A DNA stretch of 40,947 bases from an uncultured Clostridia bacterium (GTDB lineage Bacteria > Bacillota > Clostridia > TANB77 > CAG-508): positions 1 to 40,947 of the forward strand of contig CALYAG010000015.1 in NCBI GenBank assembly GCA_944393465.1. The letters are read 5' to 3'. Made by a program: the position numbers and the translations under genes. Below are positions 1 to 7,677 of the stretch, one piece after another. The stretch's first letter is position 1, and each line of letters begins with the position of its first letter. The notes beneath the pieces were generated by a model. The model was not told where the DNA came from. It did no database searches and worked only from the letters and a program-made list of their open reading frames with translations.

Positions 1-263
1 TTTATTATAAAATCAATTTCTTTTTGTGCTTGCTCTTGAATTTCTTTCAAGTGCTTATTTAATTCTTTATTCATAAATAATATAGTGTATTCTGCTTTTT
101 TATGTTTTTTCAAATAATTTAATCTTAATAATCCATATTTATTTAATGTGATTTTTTCTTCTGGCTCTAAATATAAGTTAGGCATATAATAATTTCCGAC
201 TAATGTATAACTTATTCCTGTCTTTTCATCTACAATTTCTTTTTTTAATTCTTTACAATCCAT
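1..263 (-). CDS. TnpV-like transposon-associated protein (partial, runs off the window)
   Basis: The reverse strand opens an 87-codon frame at an ATG (263-261) with a strong AGGAGG ribosome binding site at 275-270; the frame is still open at base 1, so the C-terminus lies outside the window. The visible protein has the layout I associate with TnpV proteins of Firmicutes transposons: a GISYTLVGNYYMPNL start (gdYylPnL pattern), a central KYGLLRLNYLKKHKKAEY block and an EIQEQAQKEID tail. TnpV has no proven biochemical activity; it is a passenger of mobile elements. It follows the SpoIIID-like gene by 14 bp in the same direction, so the two are probably co-transcribed. The family call is from memory of the pattern, not a search. 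Confidence 0.72.
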   Translation of the reverse strand, partial: MDCKELKKEIVDEKTGISYTLVGNYYMPNLYLEPEEKITLNKYGLLRLNYLKKHKKAEYTILFMNKELNKHLKEIQEQAQKEIDFII

Positions 264-277
264 AATAAACCTCCTAA

Positions 278-517
278 TTATTTTATTACTAATCCTAATT
301 TTACAACTGGATTTTTCTTTGCTAGAAAAACCTTTTTAATTTCAATACTTTCTGGAATTATAAGTGATTTATTTATACCGTTCTGGAATGTTACTTCGGT
401 GTGTACCGTACTTTTTGATATGCCAAACTTTTTCGCAGTTCCTCTAACTGTATCTTTTGAATCTATAATATACTGTGCTAAATGTATTGCACGTTCTTCG
501 ATTGAAACACCTTTCAT
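278..517 (-). CDS. SpoIIID-like HTH regulator with divergent C-terminus
   Basis: 79 aa. Residues 6-43 match the DNA-binding half of the sporulation regulator SpoIIID: an IEERA...YIIDSKDTVR helix followed by the helix-turn-helix GISKSTVH. SpoIIID is a small (about 85-95 aa) transcription factor that reprograms mother-cell genes after σE. After about residue 44 the protein diverges. The usual basic C-terminal region (a RHxRGG-type block in SpoIIID) is replaced by a stretch ending in KLGLVIK, and a few extra residues lie after INKSLI. The start ATG (517-515) has a good GGAG site. Because it sits beside a TnpV-like gene and has lost the family C-terminus, it may be an accessory paralogue or a decaying copy rather than the cell's main spoIIID. 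Confidence 0.6.
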   Translation of the reverse strand: MKGVSIEERAIHLAQYIIDSKDTVRGTAKKFGISKSTVHTEVTFQNGINKSLIIPESIEIKKVFLAKKNPVVKLGLVIK

Positions 518-520
518 ATA

Positions 521-595
521 GCTATTGCTCCTTCTAATTTGAAATACTTTTGCTTAATTGTATTCGCAAAAATTTACAATTAGAACTTCAATAGC
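521..595 (-). promoter_or_regulatory. long hairpin enclosing the ribosome binding site of the SpoIIID-like gene
   Basis: Three nested complementary segments are visible: GCTATTG (521-527) with CAATAGC (589-595), TTCTAATT (532-539) with AATTAGAA (578-585), and TTTTGC (548-553) with GCAAAA (566-571). In the minus-strand transcript the GGAG ribosome binding site (complement of 528-531) sits in the small internal loop between the two outer stems, four bases before the start codon region. The fold could limit translation of the downstream gene, or it could be a hairpin end of the neighbouring mobile element. No function is proven. Confidence 0.5.
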
Positions 596-697
596 ATATA
601 TCAAGTAAAACCAACAAAAATATGAAAATTTTGTTTTAAATAGAGAAAATTAAAAAAAGACGATATTTAAATGAAGTTGACATAAATCAAAATACAC

Positions 698-726
698 TTG
701 ACTTCTATCAAAAATTATAGTATAAT
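698..726 (+). promoter_or_regulatory. σA-type promoter upstream of a candidate structured RNA
   Basis: TTGACT (698-703) and TATAAT (721-726) are separated by exactly 17 bp. Transcription would start near 733 and run through a set of hairpins to a terminator at 894-925, with no protein-coding frame in between. Confidence 0.7.
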
Positions 727-732
727 ATCAAA

Positions 733-925
733 CAGTTGTTATCTTATGGATAAATGCTGTTTTTTATTGTAAGGTCAAACTTCGCAATAAAATAATCTGT
801 AAGATAAAGAAGAGATTTATTTATAATGTTTAAAGAATGAGATAATTGAATATTATTTTAAATTATATTAAAGAGACTATATAATTTAAAATTAGGTAGT
901 TTAAGATGCTAAAACTATCTTTTTT
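733..925 (+). ncRNA. candidate structured RNA or rnj leader (about 190 nt)
   Basis: Between a near-consensus promoter and an intrinsic terminator lies a non-coding stretch with three hairpins. Hairpin 1 has an outer stem 739-747 with 799-807 (TTATCTTAT, one G-U pair) and an inner stem TTTTATTG (762-769) with CAATAAAA (785-792). Hairpin 2 is a perfect 14-bp stem, 855-868 with 879-892. Hairpin 3 is the terminator. I do not recognise the family; it lacks the obvious landmarks of a T-box, tmRNA or 6S RNA. It is either a free small RNA or an attenuator-type leader of the RNase J gene, whose start is 199 bases further on. AT-rich DNA forms hairpins easily, but promoter plus terminator plus a 14-bp stem is more than chance would usually give. 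Confidence 0.5.
894..925 (+). terminator. intrinsic terminator closing the candidate RNA
   Basis: AGGTAGTTT (894-902) pairs with AAACTATCT (912-920), with one G-U pair, and is followed by T at 921-925. The remaining 926-1124 stretch before rnj is AT-rich, and I see nothing definite in it except the rnj ribosome binding site near 1107-1113. Confidence 0.6.
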
Positions 926-1124
926 GAACGTATAATTAAATTTTAATAAAAGCTATTTTTGCGTGAAAAATATTTAAGTAAAAATATAATGCAAAAATTA
1001 TATGTTAAAAGAAAGCTTTATAATGCAAAGATAGCTAATAAATAAAAAATTGCAAATATGAGAGTTTGCAAAGGTTATAGATACCTAAAATCTAAATTCT
1101 ATTGAAAAAGGAGAATTTGAATTT

Positions 1125-3122
1125 ATGGAAAATAACACAAAAGAAGTATCTGAAAAATCAGATAGAAAAAATAATGTAAAAAGAAGAAATTATAAAAGAA
1201 CATACAAAAATACAGAAAGAACAAAAACAGAAAATACATCATCAAAAAGAACGGATAGAAAAAGTAAATCTTTTATAGATTTAGGATTTGAGGCACTAGA
1301 GCCAAAACATCTAAAATCAAATAACTTAGAAGGTGCAATGCAAAAGCAGTTTGAGGCACTAGAACCAAAGCATTTGGCAAGTGAAGAGTTAAAAAAAGAG
1401 CCTAGAACTACTAGAAGAAATTACTCAAGAAGAAGTACTAGATCAAAACTAGATTTTTCTTTTAAAAAGAGTAATTTAAAAATAATAGCACTAGGTGGAC
1501 TTGATGAAATTGGTAAAAATATAACTGTATTTGAATACGAAGATGAGATTGTATTAGTTGACTGTGGTTTAGAGTTCCCAGAGGACGATATGCTTGGAGT
1601 TGACTTAGTAATTCCAGATGTAACTTATTTAATAAAAAATAAAGACAAAATAAAAGGTTTAGTTATAACACACGGTCATGAGGACCACATTGGTGCTATA
1701 CCATATGTTCTAAAACAAGTTAATATGCCAATTTATGCAACAAGATTAACAGTTAAATTAATTGAACATAAGCTTGAAGAACATCATATAAGAAATCAAG
1801 TTAAAGTAAATGTAGTAAATCAAGGTGAAACAGTTAACTTTGGAAAAATGCAAGTTGAATTTATTAGAAGTTCACACAGTATCCCAGATGCTGTAATGCT
1901 TGCAATTCATACTCCAGTAGGAACAGTAATTCATACAGGAGACTTCAAAGTTGATTATACACCAATAGACGGCCAAGAAATGGACTTGGGACGTATAGCA
2001 GAATTAGGAAATAGAGGCGTTTTAGCCCTACTTTCAGATAGTACAAATGCTGAAAGAAAAGGATTTACAATGTCTGAAAAATCTATTGGACCAGTTTTTG
2101 ATAACTTATTTGAAGGATGTAAAAAGAGAATAGTTGTAGCAACATTTGCTTCAAATGTTCATAGAGTTCAACAAATAGTTAACTCAGCTGTCAAATTTGG
2201 TAGAAAAATTGCCGTTTCAGGTAGAAGTATGATAAATATGATAGATGCAGCAAGAGAGCTAAACTACATTGATGCACCAGATGACTTATTTATAGACATT
2301 GACTTAATAAAAAATTATACTGACGACCAATTAGTTATAATCACAACAGGAAGTCAAGGCGAAACAATGTCAGCATTAACTAGAATGGCAAATGGCGAGC
2401 ATAAAAAAGTTACTATTACAGGCAATGACTTAGTAATTATTTCTGCAAACCCAATTCCAGGTAATGAAAAAGCAGTATCAAAAGTTATAGACCAACTAAT
2501 GAAAATTGGTGCAGAAGTTGTATACAGTGCGTTAGCTGATGTTCACGTTTCAGGACACGCATGCCAAGAAGAGCAAAAATTAATCATGGCATTAGTAAAG
2601 CCAAAATACTTCTTACCAGTTCATGGTGAATATAGACAACTTATGGCACATAGGGATACTGCTCTAGAAATGGGTATTCCAAAAGAAAATATTTTCATTA
2701 CAGGTAATGGTAAAGTGCTTGAAATAAATGAAAATGAAGCTAAATTTACAGGAACTGTTCCATCTGGAAGAGTAATGGTAGATGGTCTAGGTGTAGGAGA
2801 TGTTGGAAGCATTGTATTAAGGGATAGACAACATTTATCTCAAGATGGTTTAATTGTAATAGTTATGACAATGGATAATCAAACAGGCGAAATAGTAGCA
2901 GGTCCAGATGTTATATCTAGAGGTTTCGTATATGTACGTGAATCTGAAAACTTAATGGACGATGTAAAATCATTCATAAGAGAAGAAATACATGACTTAG
3001 AAAATAAGCACATAAGAGATTGGACAACAATAAAATCAACATTAAAAGATGATGTTAGAGATTTCGTATTTGATAGAACAAAACGTAACCCAATGATTTT
3101 ACCAATTATAATGGAGATGTAA
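1125..3122 (+). CDS. rnj: ribonuclease J with a basic N-terminal extension
   Basis: 665 aa metallo-β-lactamase/β-CASP ribonuclease (RNase J), acting in the cytoplasm in mRNA decay and rRNA maturation through 5'-3' exonuclease and endonuclease activity. The zinc-binding HGHEDH motif is at residues 183-188 and the catalytic core starts near residue 118 (LKIIALGGLDEIGKN). The β-CASP region (VSGRSM, TTGSQGE) and the late PVHGEYRQL motif are present. The first ~115 residues are an added Lys/Arg-rich, probably disordered tail, so the protein is about 110 residues longer than the usual ~555. Within the tail FEALEPKHL occurs twice (residues 55-63 and 76-84). The start is supported by an AAAGGAG site. 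Single-gene unit followed by REP elements. Confidence 0.96.
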   Translation: MENNTKEVSEKSDRKNNVKRRNYKRTYKNTERTKTENTSSKRTDRKSKSFIDLGFEALEPKHLKSNNLEGAMQKQFEALEPKHLASEELKKEPRTTRRNYSRRSTRSKLDFSFKKSNLKIIALGGLDEIGKNITVFEYEDEIVLVDCGLEFPEDDMLGVDLVIPDVTYLIKNKDKIKGLVITHGHEDHIGAIPYVLKQVNMPIYATRLTVKLIEHKLEEHHIRNQVKVNVVNQGETVNFGKMQVEFIRSSHSIPDAVMLAIHTPVGTVIHTGDFKVDYTPIDGQEMDLGRIAELGNRGVLALLSDSTNAERKGFTMSEKSIGPVFDNLFEGCKKRIVVATFASNVHRVQQIVNSAVKFGRKIAVSGRSMINMIDAARELNYIDAPDDLFIDIDLIKNYTDDQLVIITTGSQGETMSALTRMANGEHKKVTITGNDLVIISANPIPGNEKAVSKVIDQLMKIGAEVVYSALADVHVSGHACQEEQKLIMALVKPKYFLPVHGEYRQLMAHRDTALEMGIPKENIFITGNGKVLEINENEAKFTGTVPSGRVMVDGLGVGDVGSIVLRDRQHLSQDGLIVIVMTMDNQTGEIVAGPDVISRGFVYVRESENLMDDVKSFIREEIHDLENKHIRDWTTIKSTLKDDVRDFVFDRTKRNPMILPIIMEM

Positions 3123-3139
3123 TTTGAAATTTTAATTTT

Positions 3140-3200
3140 TTTCAGTTGGGGACGGTCCTAAAACGAAAATTTTCGATTGGGGACGGTCCTTAATTGAAAA
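3140..3200. repeat. REP locus 1: two direct REP copies upstream of the RAYT
   Basis: Two cores GGGGACGGTCCT in the same orientation (about 3147-3159 and 3179-3190), within the family frame TTTTTCAGTTG...CGAAAATTTTCGATT. They lie between rnj and the transposase-like gene. Together with the two opposite-facing copies at 4006-4072 they bracket the RAYT as ++/RAYT/--. Confidence 0.9.
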
Positions 3201-3222
3201 AAATCATTATATAATGTATAAT
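3194..3222 (+). promoter_or_regulatory. promoter of the RAYT, its -35 lying in the REP tail
   Basis: TTGAAA (3194-3199), 17 bp, TATAAT (3217-3222). The -35 box lies in the degenerate tail of the REP copy (family consensus ACTGAAAAAA, here ATTGAAAAAA). Confidence 0.55.
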
Positions 3223-3274
3223 AAAAATATTAAAAATTGAATATAGGGGGCAATCAATTTAGGAAGGAAAGATT

Positions 3275-4003
3275 ATGCCCCGTATAGCAAGAAGTTATTT
3301 AGTTGGAAAAATTTTTCATATAACTGTGAAAGGTATAAATGGTGAATACATTTTTCAAGGAAATGAAAATAAAAAGAAATACTTAAATTTATTAAAAAAA
3401 GATTTAGAAGGTACAAATTTAAAGATATTAGCTTATTGTATAATGGACAATCATGCTCATATCCTAATTGCTACTGAGAAAATAGAAGAAATGTCTACAT
3501 ATATGAAAAAAGTTAATACTGCATTTGCAAACTTTTATAACAAGATTAATGAGAGACAAGGATATGTTTTTAAAAACAGATTTTTTTCTCAGCCCATAGA
3601 AGATAGAAAGCATTTATTTTCATGTATAGTGTATATTCATAAAAATCCTGTCAAAGCCTTAATAGTAAAGGGAATGCAAGATTACAAATTCTCAAGTTAT
3701 AGAGAGTATTTTGGTCAGGTTAATAATTATTTAATTGAAAAAGAAATGATTTATAAATTTTTTGATAATAAAAATATTTCAGAATATATGGTAAAATTTA
3801 AAGAATTTCATCTACGAGATAGTCTATTAGAGTATGAATTTGATGAAGAAATTAATTACAAAGAGTTAATAAAAGCATATAAAAAATATTTTAGCGATAA
3901 AGAAATAGTAAAGATACTAATAGAAAGATTTAAGTTAAACAAACAAAAAATTGCTATTTTATTTAATACTACAAAATATAACATAAATAAAATGATAAAA
4001 TAA
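3275..4003 (+). CDS. REP-associated tyrosine transposase (RAYT, Y1/HUH family)
   Basis: 242 aa. The N-terminal ~130 residues are an IS200-like Y1 transposase domain: the HUH metal-binding motif is MDNHAHILI (H60, H62), and the likely catalytic tyrosine is Y120 in YIHKNPVKAL, the YxxxNPV pattern typical of RAYTs. The C-terminal ~90 residues (EIVKILIERFKLNKQKIAILF) look like a small helical DNA-binding region. RAYTs are single-copy domesticated relatives of IS200/IS605 transposases that cut and move REP hairpins as single strands. Here the gene is flanked on both sides by REP copies and REP pairs occur at seven further loci in the window, which strongly supports this role. Good ribosome binding site (GGAAGG) before the ATG. 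Confidence 0.9.
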   Translation: MPRIARSYLVGKIFHITVKGINGEYIFQGNENKKKYLNLLKKDLEGTNLKILAYCIMDNHAHILIATEKIEEMSTYMKKVNTAFANFYNKINERQGYVFKNRFFSQPIEDRKHLFSCIVYIHKNPVKALIVKGMQDYKFSSYREYFGQVNNYLIEKEMIYKFFDNKNISEYMVKFKEFHLRDSLLEYEFDEEINYKELIKAYKKYFSDKEIVKILIERFKLNKQKIAILFNTTKYNINKMIK

Positions 4004-4005
4004 AA

Positions 4006-4072
4006 ATTTTCGATTTAGGACCGTCCCCAACTGAAAAAATTTTCGATTTAGGACCGTCCCCAACTGAAAAAA
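4006..4072. repeat. REP locus 2: two direct REP copies downstream of the RAYT
   Basis: Two nearly identical tandem units, each with CGATTTAGGACCGTCCCCAA followed by CTGAAAAAA, in the orientation opposite to locus 1. The final A-tract runs directly into the AGGAGG ribosome binding site of gltX, so the repeat forms the immediate 5' leader of an essential gene. Confidence 0.92.
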
Positions 4073-4082
4073 GGAGGTCATT

Positions 4083-5711
4083 ATGGATTATAAAGATTTA
4101 GCAAATTTAATTTTTCCTAATGCAAAGGATATTTCATATTACGAAGAAAAATATCCTGTAAGAAATTTACCTGAAGGAGCTGTTGTATCTAGATTTGCAC
4201 CAAGCCCAACAGGGTTTGTACATATTGGTGGACTTTATCAAGCTTTAGTTGCAAAAGAAATGACTAAAAAGACTAATGGTGTGTTTTTCTTAAGAGTTGA
4301 AGATACTGACCAAAAAAGAGAAGTGGAAAATGGCGTTTCTGGAATAGTAAACTCTTTAAAAGATTTTGATATTTTACCAGATGAAGGTATGATTTCAGAA
4401 ACTGAAGAAAAGGGTAATTATGGTCCATATAAGCAATCTGAAAGAAAAGAAATTTATGAGGCTTTTGCTAAATACTTACTAGAACAAGGTAAAGCATATC
4501 CTTGCTTTTGCACACCAGAAGATTTGGATGTAATAAGAAAAAAGCAAGAAGGTGCAAAAGTTAGAACGGGATACTATGGTGTATGGGCTAAGTGCAGAAA
4601 CTTAACTGTAGAAGAAGCGGCTGAAAAAATAAAAAATGGTGAACCATATATTATTAGATTCAAATCACCAGGAAGAGAAGATAGAAAAATTAAGCATCAT
4701 GATTTAATAAAAGGCAATGTGGAATTTCCAGAAAATGACCAAGACATAGTTATTATAAAGGCTGATGGACTTCCTACATATCACTTTGCGCATGCAGTTG
4801 ATGATCATTTAATGAGAACAACTCTTGTAATTCGTAGTGATGAGTGGCTTTCTTCAGTTCCTTTACATTTACAATTATTTTACGAATTAGGATTTAGACC
4901 TCCTAAATATGCACATATTTCACCAATTATGAAAAATGATAATGGCAATAAGCGTAAATTAAGTAAAAGAAAAGACCCAGAGGCTGCTGTAAGCTATTAT
5001 AAAGAAGAGGGAATACCAGTAGAAGCTGTAAAAGAATATCTTTTAAATATTGCAAATTCTACATTTGAAAATTGGAGAAGAGCTAATCCAGACAAATCTT
5101 TGGATGAGTTTGATTTCCAATTAAACAAAATGAGTGTAAGTGGTGCTTTATTTGATATGGTTAAACTTTTGGATATTGGTAAAAATGTTATATCAAGAAT
5201 GACAGCACAAGAAGTGTATGATAATGCTTTAAATTGGGCAAATGAATATGACAAAGACTTAGCAAAAATTTTAGAAGATAAAGATTATGCTTTAAAAGTT
5301 TTTGGTATTGAAAGAGGCAATAAAAAGCCTAGAAAAGATTTATCAAAATGGTCTGATGTTAAAGAAAATATCATATATATGTATGAAGAACCTACAAATT
5401 ATGATTTTGATAAAATTTCAGGCGAAGATGCTAAAAAAGTAATAGAAGAATATTCTAAAGTTTATGATTACAATGATGATAAGCAAGCTTGGTTTGATAA
5501 AATCAAAGATGTTGCTGAAAAGTTGGGTTATGCTAGAGAAGTTAAAGAATATAAGGCAAATCCAGAAAACTGGCCAGGACATGTTGGTGATGTAAGTACT
5601 GTTATTAGAGTTGTATTAACAGGAAGAAGAAATACACCAGATATGTATGAAATAATGCAAGTACTTGGCAAAGATGAAGTTACTAAAAGATTTGAAAACT
5701 TTATAAAATAA
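4083..5711 (+). CDS. gltX: glutamate--tRNA ligase
   Basis: 542 aa class I aminoacyl-tRNA synthetase charging tRNA-Glu (in many Firmicutes also tRNA-Gln, later amidated by GatCAB). The HIGH motif appears as HIGG (47-50) inside RFAPSPTGFVHIGG, and the KMSKS equivalent is KLSKR (292-296). A CFC...C group (141-143, 171) resembles the zinc-binding insertion of GluRS. The protein is longer than the typical ~485 residues, with an extended anticodon-binding half. The start follows AAGGAGG placed right after a REP unit. No separate promoter is obvious between the RAYT and gltX, so read-through from the RAYT promoter is possible. Confidence 0.93.
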   Translation: MDYKDLANLIFPNAKDISYYEEKYPVRNLPEGAVVSRFAPSPTGFVHIGGLYQALVAKEMTKKTNGVFFLRVEDTDQKREVENGVSGIVNSLKDFDILPDEGMISETEEKGNYGPYKQSERKEIYEAFAKYLLEQGKAYPCFCTPEDLDVIRKKQEGAKVRTGYYGVWAKCRNLTVEEAAEKIKNGEPYIIRFKSPGREDRKIKHHDLIKGNVEFPENDQDIVIIKADGLPTYHFAHAVDDHLMRTTLVIRSDEWLSSVPLHLQLFYELGFRPPKYAHISPIMKNDNGNKRKLSKRKDPEAAVSYYKEEGIPVEAVKEYLLNIANSTFENWRRANPDKSLDEFDFQLNKMSVSGALFDMVKLLDIGKNVISRMTAQEVYDNALNWANEYDKDLAKILEDKDYALKVFGIERGNKKPRKDLSKWSDVKENIIYMYEEPTNYDFDKISGEDAKKVIEEYSKVYDYNDDKQAWFDKIKDVAEKLGYAREVKEYKANPENWPGHVGDVSTVIRVVLTGRRNTPDMYEIMQVLGKDEVTKRFENFIK

Positions 5712-5732
5712 AATTATTTGTAGAATCCATTT

Positions 5733-5774
5733 AACGTAAGCTCCAAAATATGTTTATATATTGGAGCTTACGTT
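5733..5774 (+). terminator. strong 14-bp stem-loop after gltX
   Basis: AACGTAAGCTCCAA (5733-5746) pairs perfectly with TTGGAGCTTACGTT (5761-5774). No clear T-tract follows, so it may be a transcript-stabilising hairpin rather than a classical terminator. Confidence 0.55.
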
Positions 5775-5816
5775 GATTATTAATATATTAATTGAATAAA
5801 AGAAAGGCTGATTCAA

Positions 5817-5990
5817 ATGTATAATATTGGAGATATTGTAAGAACAAAAAAGCCTCATCCTTGTGGTAGCAAAGAATGGGAGGTTACCAGAATAGGTGTT
5901 GACTTTAAACTAAAGTGTCTAAAATGTGGAAAAACAGTAATTCTCCCAAGAGAAAAGGCTTTAAAAGCAATAACTAAGAAAGTCGTATAA
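5817..5990 (+). CDS. DUF951 family small protein
   Basis: 57 aa, starting MYNIGDIVRTKKPHPCGSKE, with a KCLKCGKTVILPR block. This is the DUF951 pattern common in Firmicutes: an N-terminal IGDIVR...KPHPCG strand, EWEV, then a CLxCG knuckle and a basic tail. Cysteines at 16, 34 and 37 could bind a metal. Function unknown; the compact β-rich, basic form suggests nucleic-acid contact, which is inference. The ATG has an upstream AAAGGCTG purine stretch. It stands alone between gltX and the HD-domain gene. Confidence 0.85.
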   Translation: MYNIGDIVRTKKPHPCGSKEWEVTRIGVDFKLKCLKCGKTVILPREKALKAITKKVV

Positions 5991-6061
5991 TTCAGTAATA
6001 TTTATAAAAACTGCCAATATAGATTTTCTTTCTTAATATTATCTTAACTATTCCGTTTTTG

Positions 6062-6090
6062 TTGACAATAACCCTTAAACATCATATAAT
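6062..6090 (+). promoter_or_regulatory. consensus promoter for the HD-domain gene
   Basis: TTGACA (6062-6067), 17 bp, TATAAT (6085-6090). A 6-bp hairpin GATAGA/TCTATC (6113-6118 with 6126-6131) lies in the leader. Confidence 0.75.
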
Positions 6091-6159
6091 ATATTTTAAG
6101 AGGGAGAAATTTGATAGAGCATAAATCTATCTAAAATGTTAATAAAAACGGAGTATTTT

Positions 6160-6801
6160 ATGAGAAAAAGAGTATTAAACATAGCAAAAGATAACCAAAA
6201 TTTATATAATAAATTTGACGAAGTATTAGTAAATCAAGAAAATTTAGTAGAAGAAAATAAACTTTTTCTAGGTCAAGCAATTAATGACAAAGAATATATG
6301 CAAATAGTTAAGGACATAATCAATAATGAAACTGTACTAGAAATGAAAAAGTATAGACAACATTATGACATAAGTACATTTGAACATTGCTTAAATGTTT
6401 CATACATAAGTTACAAAATATGCAAAAAACTAAAATGGGACTATAAATCAATGGCAAGAGCTGCACTATTGCATGACTTATTCTTATATGATTGGAGAAA
6501 TAGCAGAAAAGAGCTAAATTTAGACGGATATCATGCATTTGTTCATCCCAAAATAGCATTAGAAAATGCTTCTAAACTATATGACTTAAACGACAAAGAA
6601 AAAGACATAATTGTAAAACATATGTGGCCTGTAACAATGGCACTTCCAAAATATAAAGAGTCGTATCTTATAACTTTAGTAGATAAATACAGTGCTATCC
6701 AAGAGTCAGCACAATATTATAGAAAGAAAATTGAATCTAAGAAGTTATATAAATATGCGTACATATTCTTCGGACTAATATTTTTAAGAAAAATGTTATA
6801 G
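6160..6801 (+). CDS. HD-domain phosphohydrolase-like protein
   Basis: 213 aa. Metal-binding HD-domain features are visible: H in FEHCLNVSY, the HD pair in ALLHDLFLYDW, then HPKIALENA, IVKHMWP and LVDKYSA, the order seen in HDIG-type phosphohydrolases. The substrate cannot be told from sequence; relatives act on nucleotides or nucleotide second messengers. The C-terminal ~15 residues are hydrophobic (YAYIFFGLIFLRKML) and may touch the membrane. I chose the ATG at 6160 because a GGAG sits eight bases before it; an in-frame ATG at 6136 has no ribosome binding site. Its promoter is the consensus one at 6062-6090; dapB follows after 55 bp and may be co-transcribed. Confidence 0.8.
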   Translation: MRKRVLNIAKDNQNLYNKFDEVLVNQENLVEENKLFLGQAINDKEYMQIVKDIINNETVLEMKKYRQHYDISTFEHCLNVSYISYKICKKLKWDYKSMARAALLHDLFLYDWRNSRKELNLDGYHAFVHPKIALENASKLYDLNDKEKDIIVKHMWPVTMALPKYKESYLITLVDKYSAIQESAQYYRKKIESKKLYKYAYIFFGLIFLRKML

Positions 6802-6856
6802 TGGTAACTAAAAGTTAGCATATGGAAAATAAAATATAGAAAGGAACTGGGTTTAT

Positions 6857-7603
6857 ATGATTAGAGTATTAATTAATGGTTGTAACGGAAAAATGGGACA
6901 AGAGGTAATTAAGGCTATAAATAATAATGAAAAATTTGAAATTTTAAGTGGCATGGATATAAAAGATAATCCAGAATATACTTTTCCTGTCTATACAAAA
7001 GTAGAAGAAATAAAAGAAAAGCCAGATGTTATAATAGATTTTTCTGTGCCTGTTGCAACTATGAAAATTTTAGAGTATGCTAAAAACAACAAAGTTCCAA
7101 TTGTTATTGCAACAACAGGATTATCTGACGAAGAAAAACAAAAAATAAAGGAATATAGCAAAGAAACACCTATTTTTCAATCTGCAAATATGTCTTATGA
7201 TATAAACTTAATGAAAAAAATTGTTGCAGAAGTAGCAAAAAATCTAATTGGAACAGATATTGAAATTGTAGAAACACATCATAACAGAAAAATAGACGCT
7301 CCAAGTGGTACTGCTTTAATGCTAGCAGATAGCATAAATGAAGCATTAGACAATTCTATGTCATATAATTTTAATAGATTTCAAAATAGGGAAAAGCGTA
7401 AAAAGAATGAAATAGGATTTTCTTCAATTAGGGGTGGAAACATAGTAGGAGAGCATACTGTTTGCTTCTTTGGAGAAAATGATTGCTTAGAAATAACTCA
7501 CAAAGCATATTCAAGAGGACTTTTTGCAGAAGGTGCTTTAAAAGGTGCAGAATACATTGTGGGTAAAGAAAATGGTTATTATACAATGGATGATATAATA
7601 TAA
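6857..7603 (+). CDS. dapB: 4-hydroxy-tetrahydrodipicolinate reductase
   Basis: 248 aa, full length. Reduces dihydrodipicolinate-pathway intermediate with NAD(P)H in lysine and diaminopimelate synthesis, which feeds peptidoglycan and, in spore-formers, dipicolinic acid. The nucleotide-binding GCNGKMGQ is at 8-15. The active-site block ETHHNRKIDAPSGTA carries H141, H142 and K145. GEHTVCFFG and SRGLFAEGAL near the end also match. AAAGGAAC precedes the ATG. It is the last gene before a convergent terminator. Confidence 0.96.
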   Translation: MIRVLINGCNGKMGQEVIKAINNNEKFEILSGMDIKDNPEYTFPVYTKVEEIKEKPDVIIDFSVPVATMKILEYAKNNKVPIVIATTGLSDEEKQKIKEYSKETPIFQSANMSYDINLMKKIVAEVAKNLIGTDIEIVETHHNRKIDAPSGTALMLADSINEALDNSMSYNFNRFQNREKRKKNEIGFSSIRGGNIVGEHTVCFFGENDCLEITHKAYSRGLFAEGALKGAEYIVGKENGYYTMDDII

Positions 7604-7613
7604 GTAATGGATA

Positions 7614-7646
7614 AAAAACCTGAATCAGATTAAGATTCAGGTTTTT
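7614..7646. terminator. bidirectional terminator between dapB and engB
   Basis: AAAAACCTGAATC (7614-7626) pairs with GATTCAGGTTTTT (7634-7646). A and T tracts on both sides let it serve both converging genes. Confidence 0.88.
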
Positions 7647-7677
7647 CTATTGGATATTAATTTATTTAAAAATTCAT

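Noticed and set aside
5733..5774. Stem-loop after gltX as another REP
   Set aside because: It shares no core with the REP family and occurs once in the window.
6136..6159. Upstream ATG of the HD-domain gene
   Set aside because: No ribosome binding site, while the ATG at 6160 has GGAG at good spacing.
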